This document shows, one piece after another, positions 34,501 through 43,993 of a stretch of 64,000 nucleotides of DNA (position 1 is the stretch's first letter; each line of letters opens with the position of its first letter). Where the stretch lies: positions 202,001 to 266,000 of the forward strand of contig NZ_CP019937.1 in the NCBI RefSeq assembly GCF_002117445.1, in the 5' to 3' direction. A program made the translations under genes and the position numbers. The notes beneath the pieces are model-generated. The model had not been told where the DNA came from, did not search any database, and saw nothing but the letters and a program-made list of their open reading frames with translations. The DNA is from Ketogulonicigenium robustum. GTDB lineage: Bacteria > Pseudomonadota > Alphaproteobacteria > Rhodobacterales > Rhodobacteraceae.

Positions 34501-34986
34501 ATGCGTATTGCCACTTCTGTTCTGGCCGGTGTCAGCCTTGCTTTGGCGCTTGGCCAACCCACTCTTGCCCAAAGTCAGCGCAACTCGGCGGGTGTCGATA
34601 TTGGGGCGGTTTGCCCTGCCGGCTTTGCATCGGCTGGTCAGTCGATTGCATCGCTGCCCGTCGTCGCTTGGACGGACCACGTGCCCGCCGCGCCCGGTTT
34701 CGGGTTCACCACGCGTGCCAACGTGAACATACCGGCCGGCGCGGGCGATCTGATCCTGACGTTGACACGCCCCGCTGCGAACGGCGGCAACACGCAGCAG
34801 CAGTTCCGCCAACAAATTACGGGGCAGGGCTTGTCGGCCTTTGCCTTCCACTTTGAAAGCGCCGACGAAATGGTGCCGGGCGCGTGGCAACTGGTGGCCG
34901 AGGTAGGCAGCGTGCGTGTCTACAACGCCACTATCACCGTCTATACGCCCGCAGTAGGCGACGCTTTGGTCGCCAGCTGCCAGTAA
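34501..34986 (+). CDS. Secreted small protein, DUF3859-like
   Basis: 161 residues. A Sec signal peptide (MRIATSVLAGVSLALALGQPTLAQS) with likely cleavage after LAQ. The mature part is beta-rich and has two cysteines at its ends (CPAGF and the terminal ASCQ) that could form a disulfide. AFAFHFESADEMVPGAWQLVAEVG resembles the C-terminal block of DUF3859; this family call is tentative. Preceded by AGGGGGAAAG. Ends 3 bases from the convergent RNase gene. Confidence 0.65.
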   Translation: MRIATSVLAGVSLALALGQPTLAQSQRNSAGVDIGAVCPAGFASAGQSIASLPVVAWTDHVPAAPGFGFTTRANVNIPAGAGDLILTLTRPAANGGNTQQQFRQQITGQGLSAFAFHFESADEMVPGAWQLVAEVGSVRVYNATITVYTPAVGDALVASCQ

Positions 34987-34989
34987 ATC

Positions 34990-35643
34990 CTAGCGGACAG
35001 GGTTCATGCGGGCGTCATCCAGCGTACAATCGCGGATGACGTCTGCCCCGCAGCGGCGCGGTTCCAGATCTTTGGTCAGGCAAATGCGCACTTCCTGAAT
35101 ATGACCCGACTGGCAGGTGATGGTAATTTGGTCGCGCAGCAGCCCGGGGTTTTGCTGCATGAACGCTTCCTCGACCAAGCTGGCGGGGATTTCGACCGGA
35201 CGCTGCAGGCGCGCGAAGGCGCTGGGCTTTTCAATGCTTTCATACGCGCGGCGGGCCAAATCGTAATACGCGCGCGCGGACAGGCCCGCGCAGGCCCCGT
35301 GCTTGTTCCACTGATACCAGGCCAGACCCGAAGTCCCCATAATGTCGGCCATGGCGGCCGTCTGCGCGCGGCTGGGCGCGGCAAAGCTGCTGTGGCAGTC
35401 TTGCGGCCAGCCGCGTTCAAACTGCGGCCACAGGCCGTGCAGCACCCAAGCATGCGTGCCGTCGCATTGCGATGAATCCGACGCATCGCCCTGCAGCGTG
35501 CACCATGTGGGCGACCATGACAGCGACAGGACGTAGTAATCAAACGAGCCAGCCTCGCCGCGCCGCTGGGCTGCAGCGGGCAGGGCAGCGCATAGCGTCG
35601 CAGCAATCAAGGCGAGGGCGGCGGGGAACAGGCGAAATGGCAT
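34990..35643 (-). CDS. Ribonuclease T2 family, periplasmic
   Basis: 217 residues. The signal peptide ends near LPAAAQ. The catalytic segments CAS1 VLHGLWPQF and CAS2 WNKHGACAG carry the histidines and glutamine/lysine expected for RNase T2 (E. coli RNase I type). Several cysteines suit periplasmic disulfides. The ATG at 35643 follows AAGGAAAG, which excludes the start 21 bases upstream. Confidence 0.93.
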   Translation of the reverse strand: MPFRLFPAALALIAATLCAALPAAAQRRGEAGSFDYYVLSLSWSPTWCTLQGDASDSSQCDGTHAWVLHGLWPQFERGWPQDCHSSFAAPSRAQTAAMADIMGTSGLAWYQWNKHGACAGLSARAYYDLARRAYESIEKPSAFARLQRPVEIPASLVEEAFMQQNPGLLRDQITITCQSGHIQEVRICLTKDLEPRRCGADVIRDCTLDDARMNPVR

Positions 35644-35771
35644 TTTACGCTTTCCTTGGGGCATTGCGCTGACTATATGAAGATAAAGCCCCCTGACAAC
35701 ACGTCTTGGGCCGGATGACCGGCCCGCCCCTTTCCGGGGCAGGGGGAAGGATTGTTCTGACGAGGTGCCCT

Positions 35772-36515
35772 ATGGCTGACAAACCGATCATGGCGCGCGC
35801 CACCGCCGTCTGGCTGGTGGATAACACGACGCTGAGCTTCAAGCAGATCGCCGATTTCACCGGCATGCACGAGCTGGAGATTCAGGGTATTGCTGACGGC
35901 GATGTGGCCGTCGGTGTGAAGGGCTTTGACCCGATCGCCAACAACCAGCTGACCGCTGAAGAAATCGCCAAGGGCGAGGCCAGCGTGCTGCACAAGCTGA
36001 AGCTGAAATTCAACCCCGCCGCCGTGGGCGAGGAAAAGCGCCGCGGCCCGCGCTATACCCCCCTGTCGAAGCGGCAAGACCGCCCCGCAGGTATCTTGTG
36101 GCTGGTGAAATTCCACCCCGAGCTGTCGGACGCGCAAATCTCGAAGCTGATCGGCACGACGAAGCCGACCATCCAAGCCATCCGCGAGCGGACGCACTGG
36201 AATATCCAGAACATCACCCCGATCGATCCGGTCGCGCTGGGCCTGTGCCGCCAGTCGGAACTGGATGCGCAAGTGCAAAAGGCGAACGAGAAGAAGGCCC
36301 GCGACGGCGCGTTGATGACCGATGACGAGCGTCGCAAGCTGCTGTCGACCGAGCAGAGCCTGTCGATGCCCGCCGAGCCGCGCATTCCCACCGCGATTGC
36401 CGGCCTGGAAGCTTTCACCCTGACCGAGACCCCGAAAGAGGTTGAGGCCGAAATGGACGCAGACAGCTTCTTCAATCTGCCCGCAGGTGGCGGTGACGAC
36501 GAAGACGACGAATAG
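35772..36515 (+). CDS. DUF1013 protein, TrcR-like cell-cycle transcription factor
   Basis: 247 residues. ATAVWLVDNTTLSFKQIADFTGMHELEIQGIADG is a helix-turn-helix-like start. GPRYTPLSKRQDRPAGILWLVKFHPELSDAQISKLIGTTKPTIQAIRERTHWN is the conserved core with a second HTH, and the tail is very acidic (DDEDDE). DUF1013 proteins are restricted to alphaproteobacteria; Caulobacter TrcR associates with RNA polymerase and influences cell-cycle genes. Start at MADKPI after GAGG. Confidence 0.9.
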   Translation: MADKPIMARATAVWLVDNTTLSFKQIADFTGMHELEIQGIADGDVAVGVKGFDPIANNQLTAEEIAKGEASVLHKLKLKFNPAAVGEEKRRGPRYTPLSKRQDRPAGILWLVKFHPELSDAQISKLIGTTKPTIQAIRERTHWNIQNITPIDPVALGLCRQSELDAQVQKANEKKARDGALMTDDERRKLLSTEQSLSMPAEPRIPTAIAGLEAFTLTETPKEVEAEMDADSFFNLPAGGGDDEDDE

Positions 36516-36530
36516 GGCGCGGTTTGCGTC

Positions 36531-36574
36531 AAAAAAGCCCGGCTGGATCGTAAGACCAGCCGGCGTTTTTTATG
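36531..36574 (+). terminator. Rho-independent terminator
   Basis: GCCCGGCTGG pairs with CCAGCCGGCG (one mismatch) around ATCGTAAGA, followed by TTTTTT; the A run on the other side lets it also serve opgH. Confidence 0.82.
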
Positions 36575-36581
36575 TCTGCCC

Positions 36582-38321
36582 TTACGCCGCCTGTTGCCAA
36601 TCGGCGCAGATAGCTTGGTGGCGCGTGACGATGGCGGGCACCTCGGTCTCTTGCGGGACGCGGTAAAGCCACGTGCGGCTGGGGCGCGATGTCCACGATA
36701 TGATCAGCGGCGCGGCGATCATTGGCAAGCCCACAGGCAGCAGCCACAAGACCAGCTCCGGCGTCAGGAAAATCGCGGCCACCAACCCAAACAGGCCTGT
36801 CAGGCTGATCCAGTTGCTGGCGGCCCATGCCTCGCGCAGGCCCAGCTGGCCGTCGCCGCGGTTGTTTGGGGGCCAGCCGCCATCGCGCCCCAGCAGTACC
36901 TGCATGACTGAACGAGTCTGATACATCAGGAAAACCGGCGCCATGATGCTGGATGTGATCAGCTCGACCAGAACGGAAAGGGCGGCGCGGCCAGCGCCCC
37001 CGAACCCGCGCGTGCGGCCCGACAAGGCGGCTTTCACCAAAATCAAGAACTTGGGCATGATCAGCAGCCCGATCACCCCCACCGCAAGGCTGATGGCTTT
37101 CGCGGTTTGGTCGGCGGGGAAGACCGGAAACGACCAATATTCGTTGGGGTAATAGTTCGGCGCGCGGCTGGAGGTCATCGGGGCAAAGATGCTGACGATG
37201 ATGAAGGCCAACCAAAACAGCGGCGAGATATAGGCCAGAATGCCTTGGGCAAAGGTGAACCTGCTCCACCATTTCAGGCGGGGGGCGCAAATGATCTTGC
37301 TGTGCTGCAGGTTGCCTTGGCACCAGCGGCGGTCGCGCTTGGCGTGGTCGACGATGTTTTCGGGGCCCTCCTCGTAAGACCCCTTCAGATCGTCGTCCAA
37401 GCGCACGTCCCAACCGTTGCGGGCCAGCAGCGCGGCTTCGACGTAATCGTGGCTGAGAATATGACCCCCGAATGGCGGCTTGCCGGGCAGAACGGGCAGC
37501 CCGCAGCTTTCGGCGAAAGCATGGACGCGCGTGATCGCGTTATGCCCCCAGAACGGCCCCGCACGCCCTTGCAACATTGCTTGCCCCCGCGCGAATACGG
37601 GCGAGTGGAACGCGGCCGAGAACTGCTGCCCGCGCCCGAAGCGCGAGCGGGCATTGACGATCTGCGGCAGCGTCTGGATCAGCCCCATATCGGGGGTAGC
37701 CTCCATCCGGCGCGTCAGGGTTAGAATCGTCTCACCATCCATCAGGCTGTCGGCGTCCAGAATGACGGCGAAGTCATAGGCCCCGCCCGAGGTGGTGATG
37801 AAGGATTCGATGTTGCCAGCCTTTTTGCCGGAATTGTCGCTGCGGCGACGATAGAACATGCGGCCCGCGCCCGCGCGTTCCGACAGCAGGTGCTGATACC
37901 AGTGCCACTCTTCCTCGGCCCGCGCGTCGTCGCGGGTGTCGGAGAGGATGGCAAAGTGGAAATGCGCCCCGTGCCCCGTCGCCTGCAGCGATTCATCCAT
38001 CGCCGCCAGACGGGCAAATGTCTCGCGTGGGTCTTCGTTGTAAATGGGCAGCAGCACGACAGTGCGGGTGGACAGCGGCCCCGTCGACTGCGGCTGTTTG
38101 GGCGCACGCGTCAGCAGCCCGATGAACGCACCCGATGCGCCAATCGCCAGCCACGCGGTCGAGATGAAAATAAGCGCGGCCCGTAGGATGTCGAAGACAT
38201 CGATCCCATCAGACGCGCCGAACTGCACGAAAAGGTAGAACCCACCCGCGCCCGCAAGCAGTGCAAACAGGATTTGGCTGCTGCGACCAAAGGCCAGTAG
38301 GCCGCGCCTGAGAGTATTCAT
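36582..38321 (-). CDS. opgH: Glucans biosynthesis glucosyltransferase OpgH (MdoH)
   Basis: 579 residues. Two N-terminal membrane spans, then a GT2 catalytic domain: VVLLPIYNEDP, VILDADSLMDG (the DxD), GHNAITR, GGHILSHDYVEAALL and the processive motif RRWCQGN. Several C-terminal spans follow. It polymerises glucose into the backbone of osmoregulated periplasmic glucans. Preceded by opgG. In the same frame, one codon upstream of this ATG, a TAA ends a 58-codon segment that looks like the missing OpgH N-terminus. Confidence 0.92.
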   Translation of the reverse strand: MNTLRRGLLAFGRSSQILFALLAGAGGFYLFVQFGASDGIDVFDILRAALIFISTAWLAIGASGAFIGLLTRAPKQPQSTGPLSTRTVVLLPIYNEDPRETFARLAAMDESLQATGHGAHFHFAILSDTRDDARAEEEWHWYQHLLSERAGAGRMFYRRRSDNSGKKAGNIESFITTSGGAYDFAVILDADSLMDGETILTLTRRMEATPDMGLIQTLPQIVNARSRFGRGQQFSAAFHSPVFARGQAMLQGRAGPFWGHNAITRVHAFAESCGLPVLPGKPPFGGHILSHDYVEAALLARNGWDVRLDDDLKGSYEEGPENIVDHAKRDRRWCQGNLQHSKIICAPRLKWWSRFTFAQGILAYISPLFWLAFIIVSIFAPMTSSRAPNYYPNEYWSFPVFPADQTAKAISLAVGVIGLLIMPKFLILVKAALSGRTRGFGGAGRAALSVLVELITSSIMAPVFLMYQTRSVMQVLLGRDGGWPPNNRGDGQLGLREAWAASNWISLTGLFGLVAAIFLTPELVLWLLPVGLPMIAAPLIISWTSRPSRTWLYRVPQETEVPAIVTRHQAICADWQQAA

Positions 38322-38324
38322 ACT

Positions 38325-38501
38325 TTAGCTGCGGGCCCCCGGAGCGCGACGTTGCATGCGGCGCACCATCGTGTGCAGCCACTCGTTAATAGTGTGCCGC
38401 AAAGGCGATTGCGGTGCCACAAGAACTTGGCACGGCATTGCCAAAGGCGCGGCGGGGGGCAAGGCGTCTGTTTTGGTCATATTCTGAATAGGGTAGGTCA
38501 T
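38325..38501 (-). pseudogene. 58-codon segment in frame with opgH, probably its severed N-terminus
   Basis: The start ATG overlaps the opgG stop (ATGA), as operon genes in this region commonly do, and the frame is that of opgH. The peptide contains LPPAAPLAMP, similar to the N-terminal segments of alphaproteobacterial OpgH proteins as I recall them, followed by an Arg-rich stretch. It ends at TAA, and a single AGT codon separates that stop from the opgH ATG. Either a nonsense change split one gene, or this is a coupled leader allowing re-initiation. Could also be a sequencing error. Confidence 0.55.
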
Positions 38502-40108
38502 GCGCGCACCCATTGATAAATCCATACTTCCGACAATTTGCGATCATATCCTGCGAAATGGCCCGATATTTCAACCGGCCCATCCCCCGAGGGGGCGATA
38601 TCGACCACAATCCGCCAATCGTTCGTGTTTGGCAGCTTTTCATGATGCATATGGGAAATGGTTCCCCCGTTTACATCGACCACCGGTGCTAAATTTTCGT
38701 CATCGGCGGGAAGTTGCGCGATGATGCCACCACGGAAATCGACAACGAATTTACGCGTCGCCCCATCATGCGGCGTGCCCGATACCCCGCCATGCCCGGC
38801 GCGGGTTTCAAACACATGCGCCAACTCTGCCTCGTCATTCTCGGGCAGGGCGCCCCAGATCAGATCGTAGTTGAATTCAAGCGAATCGCCCGCTTTCGCG
38901 GGGGCCTCGGGGACCCAGAAGGCGACGATATTATCGTTTGTTTCCAAGTCGGTTGGAATTTCCAACAGCCGTACGAAGCCTTTGCCCCAGTCGCCACGCG
39001 GGCGCACCATGATCGAGGGCCGTTCCTCGTAATGGGCTTCGGCGTCTTGGTAGTTGGCAAAGTCGCGATCGCGCTGCATCAGGCCGAAACCAATCGGGCT
39101 TTCTTCCGACAAGAAGCTGCCCGCTAGCCGCGCGGGATTGTTCAGGGGGCGCCAAAGAATGTCGCCGCCCGCACGCAGCACCTTCAGCCCGTCGCTGTCG
39201 TGGACATTGGGGCGGTAATCGTCGAACGCGGCGCGGTTCTTTTCCGAATAGAGGAACATGCTGGTCAGCGGGGCAACCCCCAGAACCGAAATGTCCTTGC
39301 GTAAAAACAGCCGCGCGGTGACCCCGATGGTCGTATTGCGACCGGGGACGATTTCAAACCGATAAGCCCCCGTCAGGCTGTCACTTTCCATCGCGGCGTA
39401 GACGACAATTCGCGACGGGTCGGTGCCGCGATCGATATAGAATCGTGAAAAGCGGGGGAATTCCTCGCCCGACGTGGCGCCGGTATTGACGGCCAATCCG
39501 CGCGCGCTGGCGCCATAGGTATTGCCCCGCCCCAAGGCGCGGAAATAGCTGGCACCCAAAAACGCGATAAGCTCGTCCATGATATCGGGGCGGTTCAGCG
39601 CGTAATGCAGGCGGAAACCCGCAACGCCCGGAAGGTCGAAATGGGCGGGAACGCGCGCCGCCAGATCACCGCGATAGTCGAAGTCATCGCTGGAAAAGAT
39701 CATCGGGCGGGCTTGGTTGCCGCTGATTTCGAACAGGCGCACCGGCTCGGTAAACAGCCAGCCCATATGGAAGGCTTGCAGACGGAACGGCGCGGCATCG
39801 GCTGTGCCACGCGCGCGTTCGGGCCGGAAGGCGATCGACCGGTAGTCGTCATAGTCCAGCCCCGTCAGGAAGCTGTCTGTCACGCGTTCAGCCGTATAGG
39901 GCTGTTGCGACAAGGTTTTCATCTCGTCGCTCAGCCGGTCATAGCTGAACGGGACGGGCCCGTCCGGCAGATCTCCAGGCGCCACTTGCGCCCATGTCCC
40001 CTGTGCCAGAGGCAGCATGCTGGCTGCCATCGCCGCGCTGGTCAAAAGCCGGCGGCGGGTAAGGGGCGGGGGTGTCGTTTCGTTCGGAAGCTTCGAGGGG
40101 GTCGCCAT
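38498..40108 (-). CDS. opgG: Glucans biosynthesis protein OpgG/OpgD family
   Basis: About 536 residues. The N-terminus has TRRRLLTSAAMAASMLPLAQG, a twin-arginine-like export signal. The MdoG fold follows: YRSIAFRPERARG, FQLQAFHMGW-like FRLQAFHMGWLF, and the block LTSMFLYSEKNRAAFDDYRPNVHDSDGL. These periplasmic proteins act with OpgH in glucan backbone synthesis and branching. Start uncertain: ATG at 40108 gives a compact signal; another ATG at 40204 has no better ribosome-binding site. Confidence 0.88.
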   Translation of the reverse strand: MATPSKLPNETTPPPLTRRRLLTSAAMAASMLPLAQGTWAQVAPGDLPDGPVPFSYDRLSDEMKTLSQQPYTAERVTDSFLTGLDYDDYRSIAFRPERARGTADAAPFRLQAFHMGWLFTEPVRLFEISGNQARPMIFSSDDFDYRGDLAARVPAHFDLPGVAGFRLHYALNRPDIMDELIAFLGASYFRALGRGNTYGASARGLAVNTGATSGEEFPRFSRFYIDRGTDPSRIVVYAAMESDSLTGAYRFEIVPGRNTTIGVTARLFLRKDISVLGVAPLTSMFLYSEKNRAAFDDYRPNVHDSDGLKVLRAGGDILWRPLNNPARLAGSFLSEESPIGFGLMQRDRDFANYQDAEAHYEERPSIMVRPRGDWGKGFVRLLEIPTDLETNDNIVAFWVPEAPAKAGDSLEFNYDLIWGALPENDEAELAHVFETRAGHGGVSGTPHDGATRKFVVDFRGGIIAQLPADDENLAPVVDVNGGTISHMHHEKLPNTNDWRIVVDIAPSGDGPVEISGHFAGYDRKLSEVWIYQWVRA

Positions 40109-40344
40109 CTGCACACAGATACCTGAGTTTGGGTTCAACACCCGGCCCCGGACCCGCCCGAGAATCGCCTGCGGGGGCCACGACGACCGCATTGCGTCTT
40201 TCATTTACATGCCGCAATTTGCCTTTCAAGAGTGCAAGATCAAGGTCTTCTGCGGGTCTGCTATGCGTTTTGCGAACAGCCGTAGCGGCATCTTGCTTAT
40301 TGGGCTGCGCGCTGTCAGAACAAATCCGCCGGAAGGGGGCTTAA

Positions 40345-40863
40345 ATGATTATTAGGGTTGCGAAATCTGCGGATTCAATTTCAATCGCTGCGGTTTATAA
40401 TGACGCTGTTTTAAATAGCGTTGCCGTCTGGAACGAAACACCTGTCACGCCTCAAAATCGGGCAGATTGGATGGCCGCCCGTCAGGCCGATGGATTTCCG
40501 GTTCTGGTGGTCGAGGATTCGCAGGGCGAAGTGGTGGGTTTTGCCAGCTATGGGCCCTTCCGCGCCTTCGATGGATTCCGCCTGACGGTCGAACATTCGG
40601 TCTACGTGCGGGCCGACCAACGCGGGCGCGGCATGGGGCGGGCGCTGTTGCAGGCGCTGATCGAATATGCCCGCAAGCAGGGCATCCATGTGATGGTGGC
40701 CGGCATCGCGGCCGAGAACGAGGGCTCGATCCGATTGCATCAGCACTTGGGTTTCAAAACGGTCGGGCTGTTGCCGCAGGTGGGCGTGAAATTCGGTCGT
40801 TGGCTGGATTTGGCCTTTTTACAGCTGCAACTTGACGAAGGACCCGCACCAAAGCGCGAATGA
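40345..40863 (+). CDS. GNAT-family N-acetyltransferase (phosphinothricin acetyltransferase-like)
   Basis: 172 residues. IRVAKSADSISIAAVYNDAV at the start, with HSVYVRADQRGRGMGRALLQALIEYA as the acetyl-CoA loop and LHQHLGFKTVGLLPQVGVKFGRW near the end. This is the PAT/Bar subgroup, which acetylates phosphinothricin, methionine sulfoximine or related amines; the natural substrate is unknown. Preceded by GGAAGGGGG. aspS starts 72 bases downstream on the same strand. Confidence 0.88.
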   Translation: MIIRVAKSADSISIAAVYNDAVLNSVAVWNETPVTPQNRADWMAARQADGFPVLVVEDSQGEVVGFASYGPFRAFDGFRLTVEHSVYVRADQRGRGMGRALLQALIEYARKQGIHVMVAGIAAENEGSIRLHQHLGFKTVGLLPQVGVKFGRWLDLAFLQLQLDEGPAPKRE

Positions 40864-40935
40864 ACGCGCCTTTGCCTTGACTTCCGCCCGCCGTGGCGGT
40901 GTATCGGCGCTAAAGCTTCCAAGGGGATCGCACGC

Positions 40936-42720
40936 ATGCACGCCTATCGCAGCAACACCTGCGCAGAACTGAACGCCGCCCATGTCGGTCAAAACGTCCG
41001 CCTGTCTGGCTGGGTTCATCGGGTGCGCGACCACGGTGGTATCTTGTTCATCGACCTGCGCGACCATTACGGGATCACGCAGGTTCTGTGTGACCCCGAC
41101 AGCCCGGCCTTCGCCGAGGTCGAAAAGGTGCGCGCCGAATGGTGTATCCGCATCGACGGCGTCGTGAAGGCGCGCGATGCCTCGCTGGTGAATACCAAGC
41201 TGGCCACCGGCGAAATCGAAGTCTTTGTGCAAGACATCGAAGTGCTGGGCGCTGCAGCTGAACTGCCGCTGCAGGTTTTTGGCGAGCAAGAATACCCCGA
41301 AGAAACCCGTCTGCGCTACCGCTACCTTGACCTGCGCCGCGAGGATATGCAGCGCAAGATGACCCTGCGTTCGGATGTGGTCGCCTCGATCCGCCAGCGT
41401 ATGTGGGGCAAGGGCTTCCGCGAATACCAAACGCCGATCATCACGTCGTCCTCGCCCGAAGGCGCGCGCGACTTCCTGATCCCGTCGCGTCTGCACCCGG
41501 GCAAGTTCTATGCGCTGCCGCAGGCGCCCCAGCAGTTCAAGCAGCTGCTGATGGTGTCCGGCTTTGACAAGTATTTCCAGATCGCGCCGTGCTTCCGCGA
41601 CGAAGACCCGCGCGCTGACCGCAGCCCGACCGACTTCTACCAGCTCGACATGGAAATGTCGTTCGTCACCCAAGACGACGTGTTCGCGACGATCCAGCCC
41701 GTGCTGAGCGGCCTGTTCGAGGAGTTTGGCGGCGGCCGCAAGGTCGACACCGAATGGCCGCAGATTTCTTACAAAGACGCGGCGCTGTGGTATGGCAGCG
41801 ACAAGCCCGACCTGCGTAACCCGATCAAGATGCAGGTCGTATCCGAGCATTTCGCGGGTTCAGGCTTTGCCGTGTTCGCCAAGCTGCTGGAACAAGACGG
41901 CACCGAAATCCGCGCGATTCCGGCCCCGACCGGCGGCAGCCGCAAGTTCTGTGACCGCATGAACGTCTGGGCCCAAAAAGAGGGTCTGCCGGGCATGGGC
42001 TATATCTTCTGGCGCGAGGCCGAGGATGGCTCGGGCATGGAAGCCGCTGGCCCCTTGGCCAAGAACATCGGCCCCGAGCGGACCGAGGCGATCCGTCAAC
42101 AATTGGGCCTTGGCCTTGGCGATGCCGCGTTCTTCCTGGGCGGCAAGCCCGCCGTGTTTGAAAAGGTTGCCGGCAAGGCCCGCAACGTGATCGGCGAAGA
42201 ACTGGGCCTGACCGAGAAAGACCGTTTTGCGTTCGCATGGATCGTCGACTTCCCGATGTTCCAGCAAGATGCCGAAACTGGCGCTTACGAATTCGAACAC
42301 AACCCCTTCTCGATGCCGCAAGGTGGCCTTGAGGCGCTGAACGGCGACCCGCTGGCCGTGCGCGGCTTCCAGTACGATCTGGCCTGTAACGGGTACGAGC
42401 TGGTCTCGGGTGCGATCCGGAACCACCAGCCGGAAATCATGTTCAAGGCGTTCGAAATCGCGGGCTACGGCCCCGATGAAGTGCGCCGCCGTTTTGGCGG
42501 CATGGTCAACGCCTTTACCTACGGCGCGCCGCCCCACGGTGGTTGTGCAGCTGGTATCGACCGTATCGTGATGCTGCTGGCAGATGAACAGAACATCCGC
42601 GAGGTGATCCTGTTCCCGATGAACCAACGCGCCGAAGACGTCATGATGGGCGCCCCGAACGAGCCGACGAACGAACAACTGCGCGAGCTGCGCCTGCGCG
42701 TTCTGCCGCCGGAAGCCTAA
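40936..42720 (+). CDS. aspS: Aspartate-tRNA ligase
   Basis: 594 residues. The N-terminal OB anticodon domain has [26 protein letters not shown]. Motif 2 lies in [32 protein letters not shown] insertion domain is present (bacterial type), and motif 3 is [14 protein letters not shown]. Full length. The sequence alone does not decide whether it is discriminating or also charges tRNA-Asn. A TTGACT element is present about 50 bases upstream. Confidence 0.97.
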   Translation: MHAYRSNTCAELNAAHVGQNVRLSGWVHRVRDHGGILFIDLRDHYGITQVLCDPDSPAFAEVEKVRAEWCIRIDGVVKARDASLVNTKLATGEIEVFVQDIEVLGAAAELPLQVFGEQEYPEETRLRYRYLDLRREDMQRKMTLRSDVVASIRQRMWGKGFREYQTPIITSSSPEGARDFLIPSRLHPGKFYALPQAPQQFKQLLMVSGFDKYFQIAPCFRDEDPRADRSPTDFYQLDMEMSFVTQDDVFATIQPVLSGLFEEFGGGRKVDTEWPQISYKDAALWYGSDKPDLRNPIKMQVVSEHFAGSGFAVFAKLLEQDGTEIRAIPAPTGGSRKFCDRMNVWAQKEGLPGMGYIFWREAEDGSGMEAAGPLAKNIGPERTEAIRQQLGLGLGDAAFFLGGKPAVFEKVAGKARNVIGEELGLTEKDRFAFAWIVDFPMFQQDAETGAYEFEHNPFSMPQGGLEALNGDPLAVRGFQYDLACNGYELVSGAIRNHQPEIMFKAFEIAGYGPDEVRRRFGGMVNAFTYGAPPHGGCAAGIDRIVMLLADEQNIREVILFPMNQRAEDVMMGAPNEPTNEQLRELRLRVLPPEA

Positions 42721-42727
42721 TCATTCC

Positions 42728-42751
42728 CTGCCGCGGCCTAGGTCGCGGCAG
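42728..42751 (+). terminator. Hairpin after aspS
   Basis: CTGCCGCG with CGCGGCAG around GCCTAGGT. No T tract follows, so termination may be inefficient and the DUF1467 gene could be read through. Confidence 0.45.
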
Positions 42752-42774
42752 ATCTTCACGAAGGAGAGCTGCCT

Positions 42775-43095
42775 ATGACTATCACCTCTGTCATCGTTGT
42801 TTACGCGGTCAGCTGGTTCATGGTGCTGTTCATCGTCCTGCCGATCGGCCTGCGCACGCAGGGCGATGTGGGCGAGATTGTGCCGGGCACCCACGCATCG
42901 GCCCCCGCCAACTTCGACTTCAAGCGGACTGTAAAAATCACGACGCTTTGGGCCGTCATCACGGGCAGCCTGATTTGCGCGATTATCTTGTCGGGTGTGA
43001 TCAAGGTGCGTGACCTTGATGTGTTCCACCGCATGAACCCGCCGACCGAAATGCAAGAACCGCATGTGATCGAGCGGCGGACCCACACGAACTGA
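42775..43095 (+). CDS. DUF1467 membrane protein
   Basis: 106 residues with two hydrophobic segments (about 4-23 and 54-72). The start VYAVSWFMVLFIVLPIGLRTQGD and PGTHASAPANFDFKRT are hallmarks of DUF1467, a small alphaproteobacterial family with no assigned function. Good ribosome-binding site AAGGAGAG. Its stop directly abuts the stop of the convergent nitroreductase gene, with no base between. Confidence 0.9.
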   Translation: MTITSVIVVYAVSWFMVLFIVLPIGLRTQGDVGEIVPGTHASAPANFDFKRTVKITTLWAVITGSLICAIILSGVIKVRDLDVFHRMNPPTEMQEPHVIERRTHTN

Positions 43096-43665
43096 TTATT
43101 GCGCCATCCGCGTCACGATCTGGTCAAGGTCTGGGCGCGGGCGGTCGCTAGGCTGCGTGCCAGCCGTGCCGATATGGACGAACCCGACCAGCTGTTCGTC
43201 GGGCGCCAAACCCAGACCGTCTTGCAGGAAAGGACGGTCGTAAGCGGCCCATCCGGTCAACCAATTCGCGCCAAAGCCGCTCGCCAGCGCGGCATTCACC
43301 AGCCCCAGCGCAACAGCGCCTGCGGTATAGGTTTGTTCAATCGCGGGCACTTTGTCTGTCGGGCGCGGCACTTGCACCACGGCGATGGCAAACGGGCTTT
43401 GGCTGAACTGGGTGACAGCCTTCAGCTTTGGGCCGTCTTCCTTCCCCAGCGCTTGGCCGCGCGTTTCGGCCAGCGCCGCCAGCCTGTCCAGCGCGCCGCG
43501 TTCCAGAATGATAAAGCGGAACGGTTCCAGCTTGCCGTGGTCGGGCGTGCGGGCGGCGGCGGTTAGGATTTGCGTCAACACCTCGCCCTCGGGGGTGGGC
43601 AGGCCCAGCAGCCGCGCGGGATGCGAGCGGCGGTGCAACAAAAACGAAAGCGGGGAATGGGTCAT
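43096..43665 (-). CDS. Nitroreductase family protein
   Basis: 189 residues, single flavin domain. LLHRRSHPARLLGLPTPEGEVL carries the N-terminal FMN-binding RRS motif. TAAARTPDHGKLEPFRFI follows, then FGANWLTGWAAY near the C-terminus. It resembles the compact YdjA type. The physiological substrate is unknown. ATG at 43665 follows AAGGA. Confidence 0.9.
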   Translation of the reverse strand: MTHSPLSFLLHRRSHPARLLGLPTPEGEVLTQILTAAARTPDHGKLEPFRFIILERGALDRLAALAETRGQALGKEDGPKLKAVTQFSQSPFAIAVVQVPRPTDKVPAIEQTYTAGAVALGLVNAALASGFGANWLTGWAAYDRPFLQDGLGLAPDEQLVGFVHIGTAGTQPSDRPRPDLDQIVTRMAQ

Positions 43666-43744
43666 CGGCTTCCTTCGTCGGTTCGATGGTCGTTTTCTGT
43701 GTGGGGGCTTTGTTCCCCGCGCAGGGCAGGATAAACTGTCCCCC

Positions 43745-43993
43745 ATGGATATGACAGATCTTGCCGTTACCGGTGCCGAAATTGCGGTGCGCGTGACGCC
43801 CCGCGCATCGCGGGCGCGCATTTTGCACGACGATGACGGCACTATCCGCGTCTATGTCACAGTCCCGCCCGAGGACGGCAAAGCCAATGCCGCCGTCGCA
43901 GCGCTGCTTGCCAAGGCGATGGGAATCCCCAAAAGCCAACTTCAATTGATTCGCGGCGCCACCGCCCGCGACAAGGTGTTTCGACTGCTATGA
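43745..43993 (+). CDS. DUF167 (YggU family) protein
   Basis: 82 residues. IAVRVTPRASRARI, VYVTVPPEDGKANAAVAALLAKAMGIPKSQLQLIRGATARDKVF is a complete YggU/DUF167 domain. Function unknown. Either of two in-frame ATGs 6 bases apart may start it. Its stop overlaps the start of the M48 gene (ATGA). Confidence 0.9.
   Translation: MDMTDLAVTGAEIAVRVTPRASRARILHDDDGTIRVYVTVPPEDGKANAAVAALLAKAMGIPKSQLQLIRGATARDKVFRLL

Noticed and set aside
40270-40344. 24-codon TTG-start peptide with a lipobox-like LLGC directly ahead of the GNAT gene
   Set aside because: No ribosome-binding site, a rare start codon and only 11 residues after the cysteine. Interesting in shape but unsupported.
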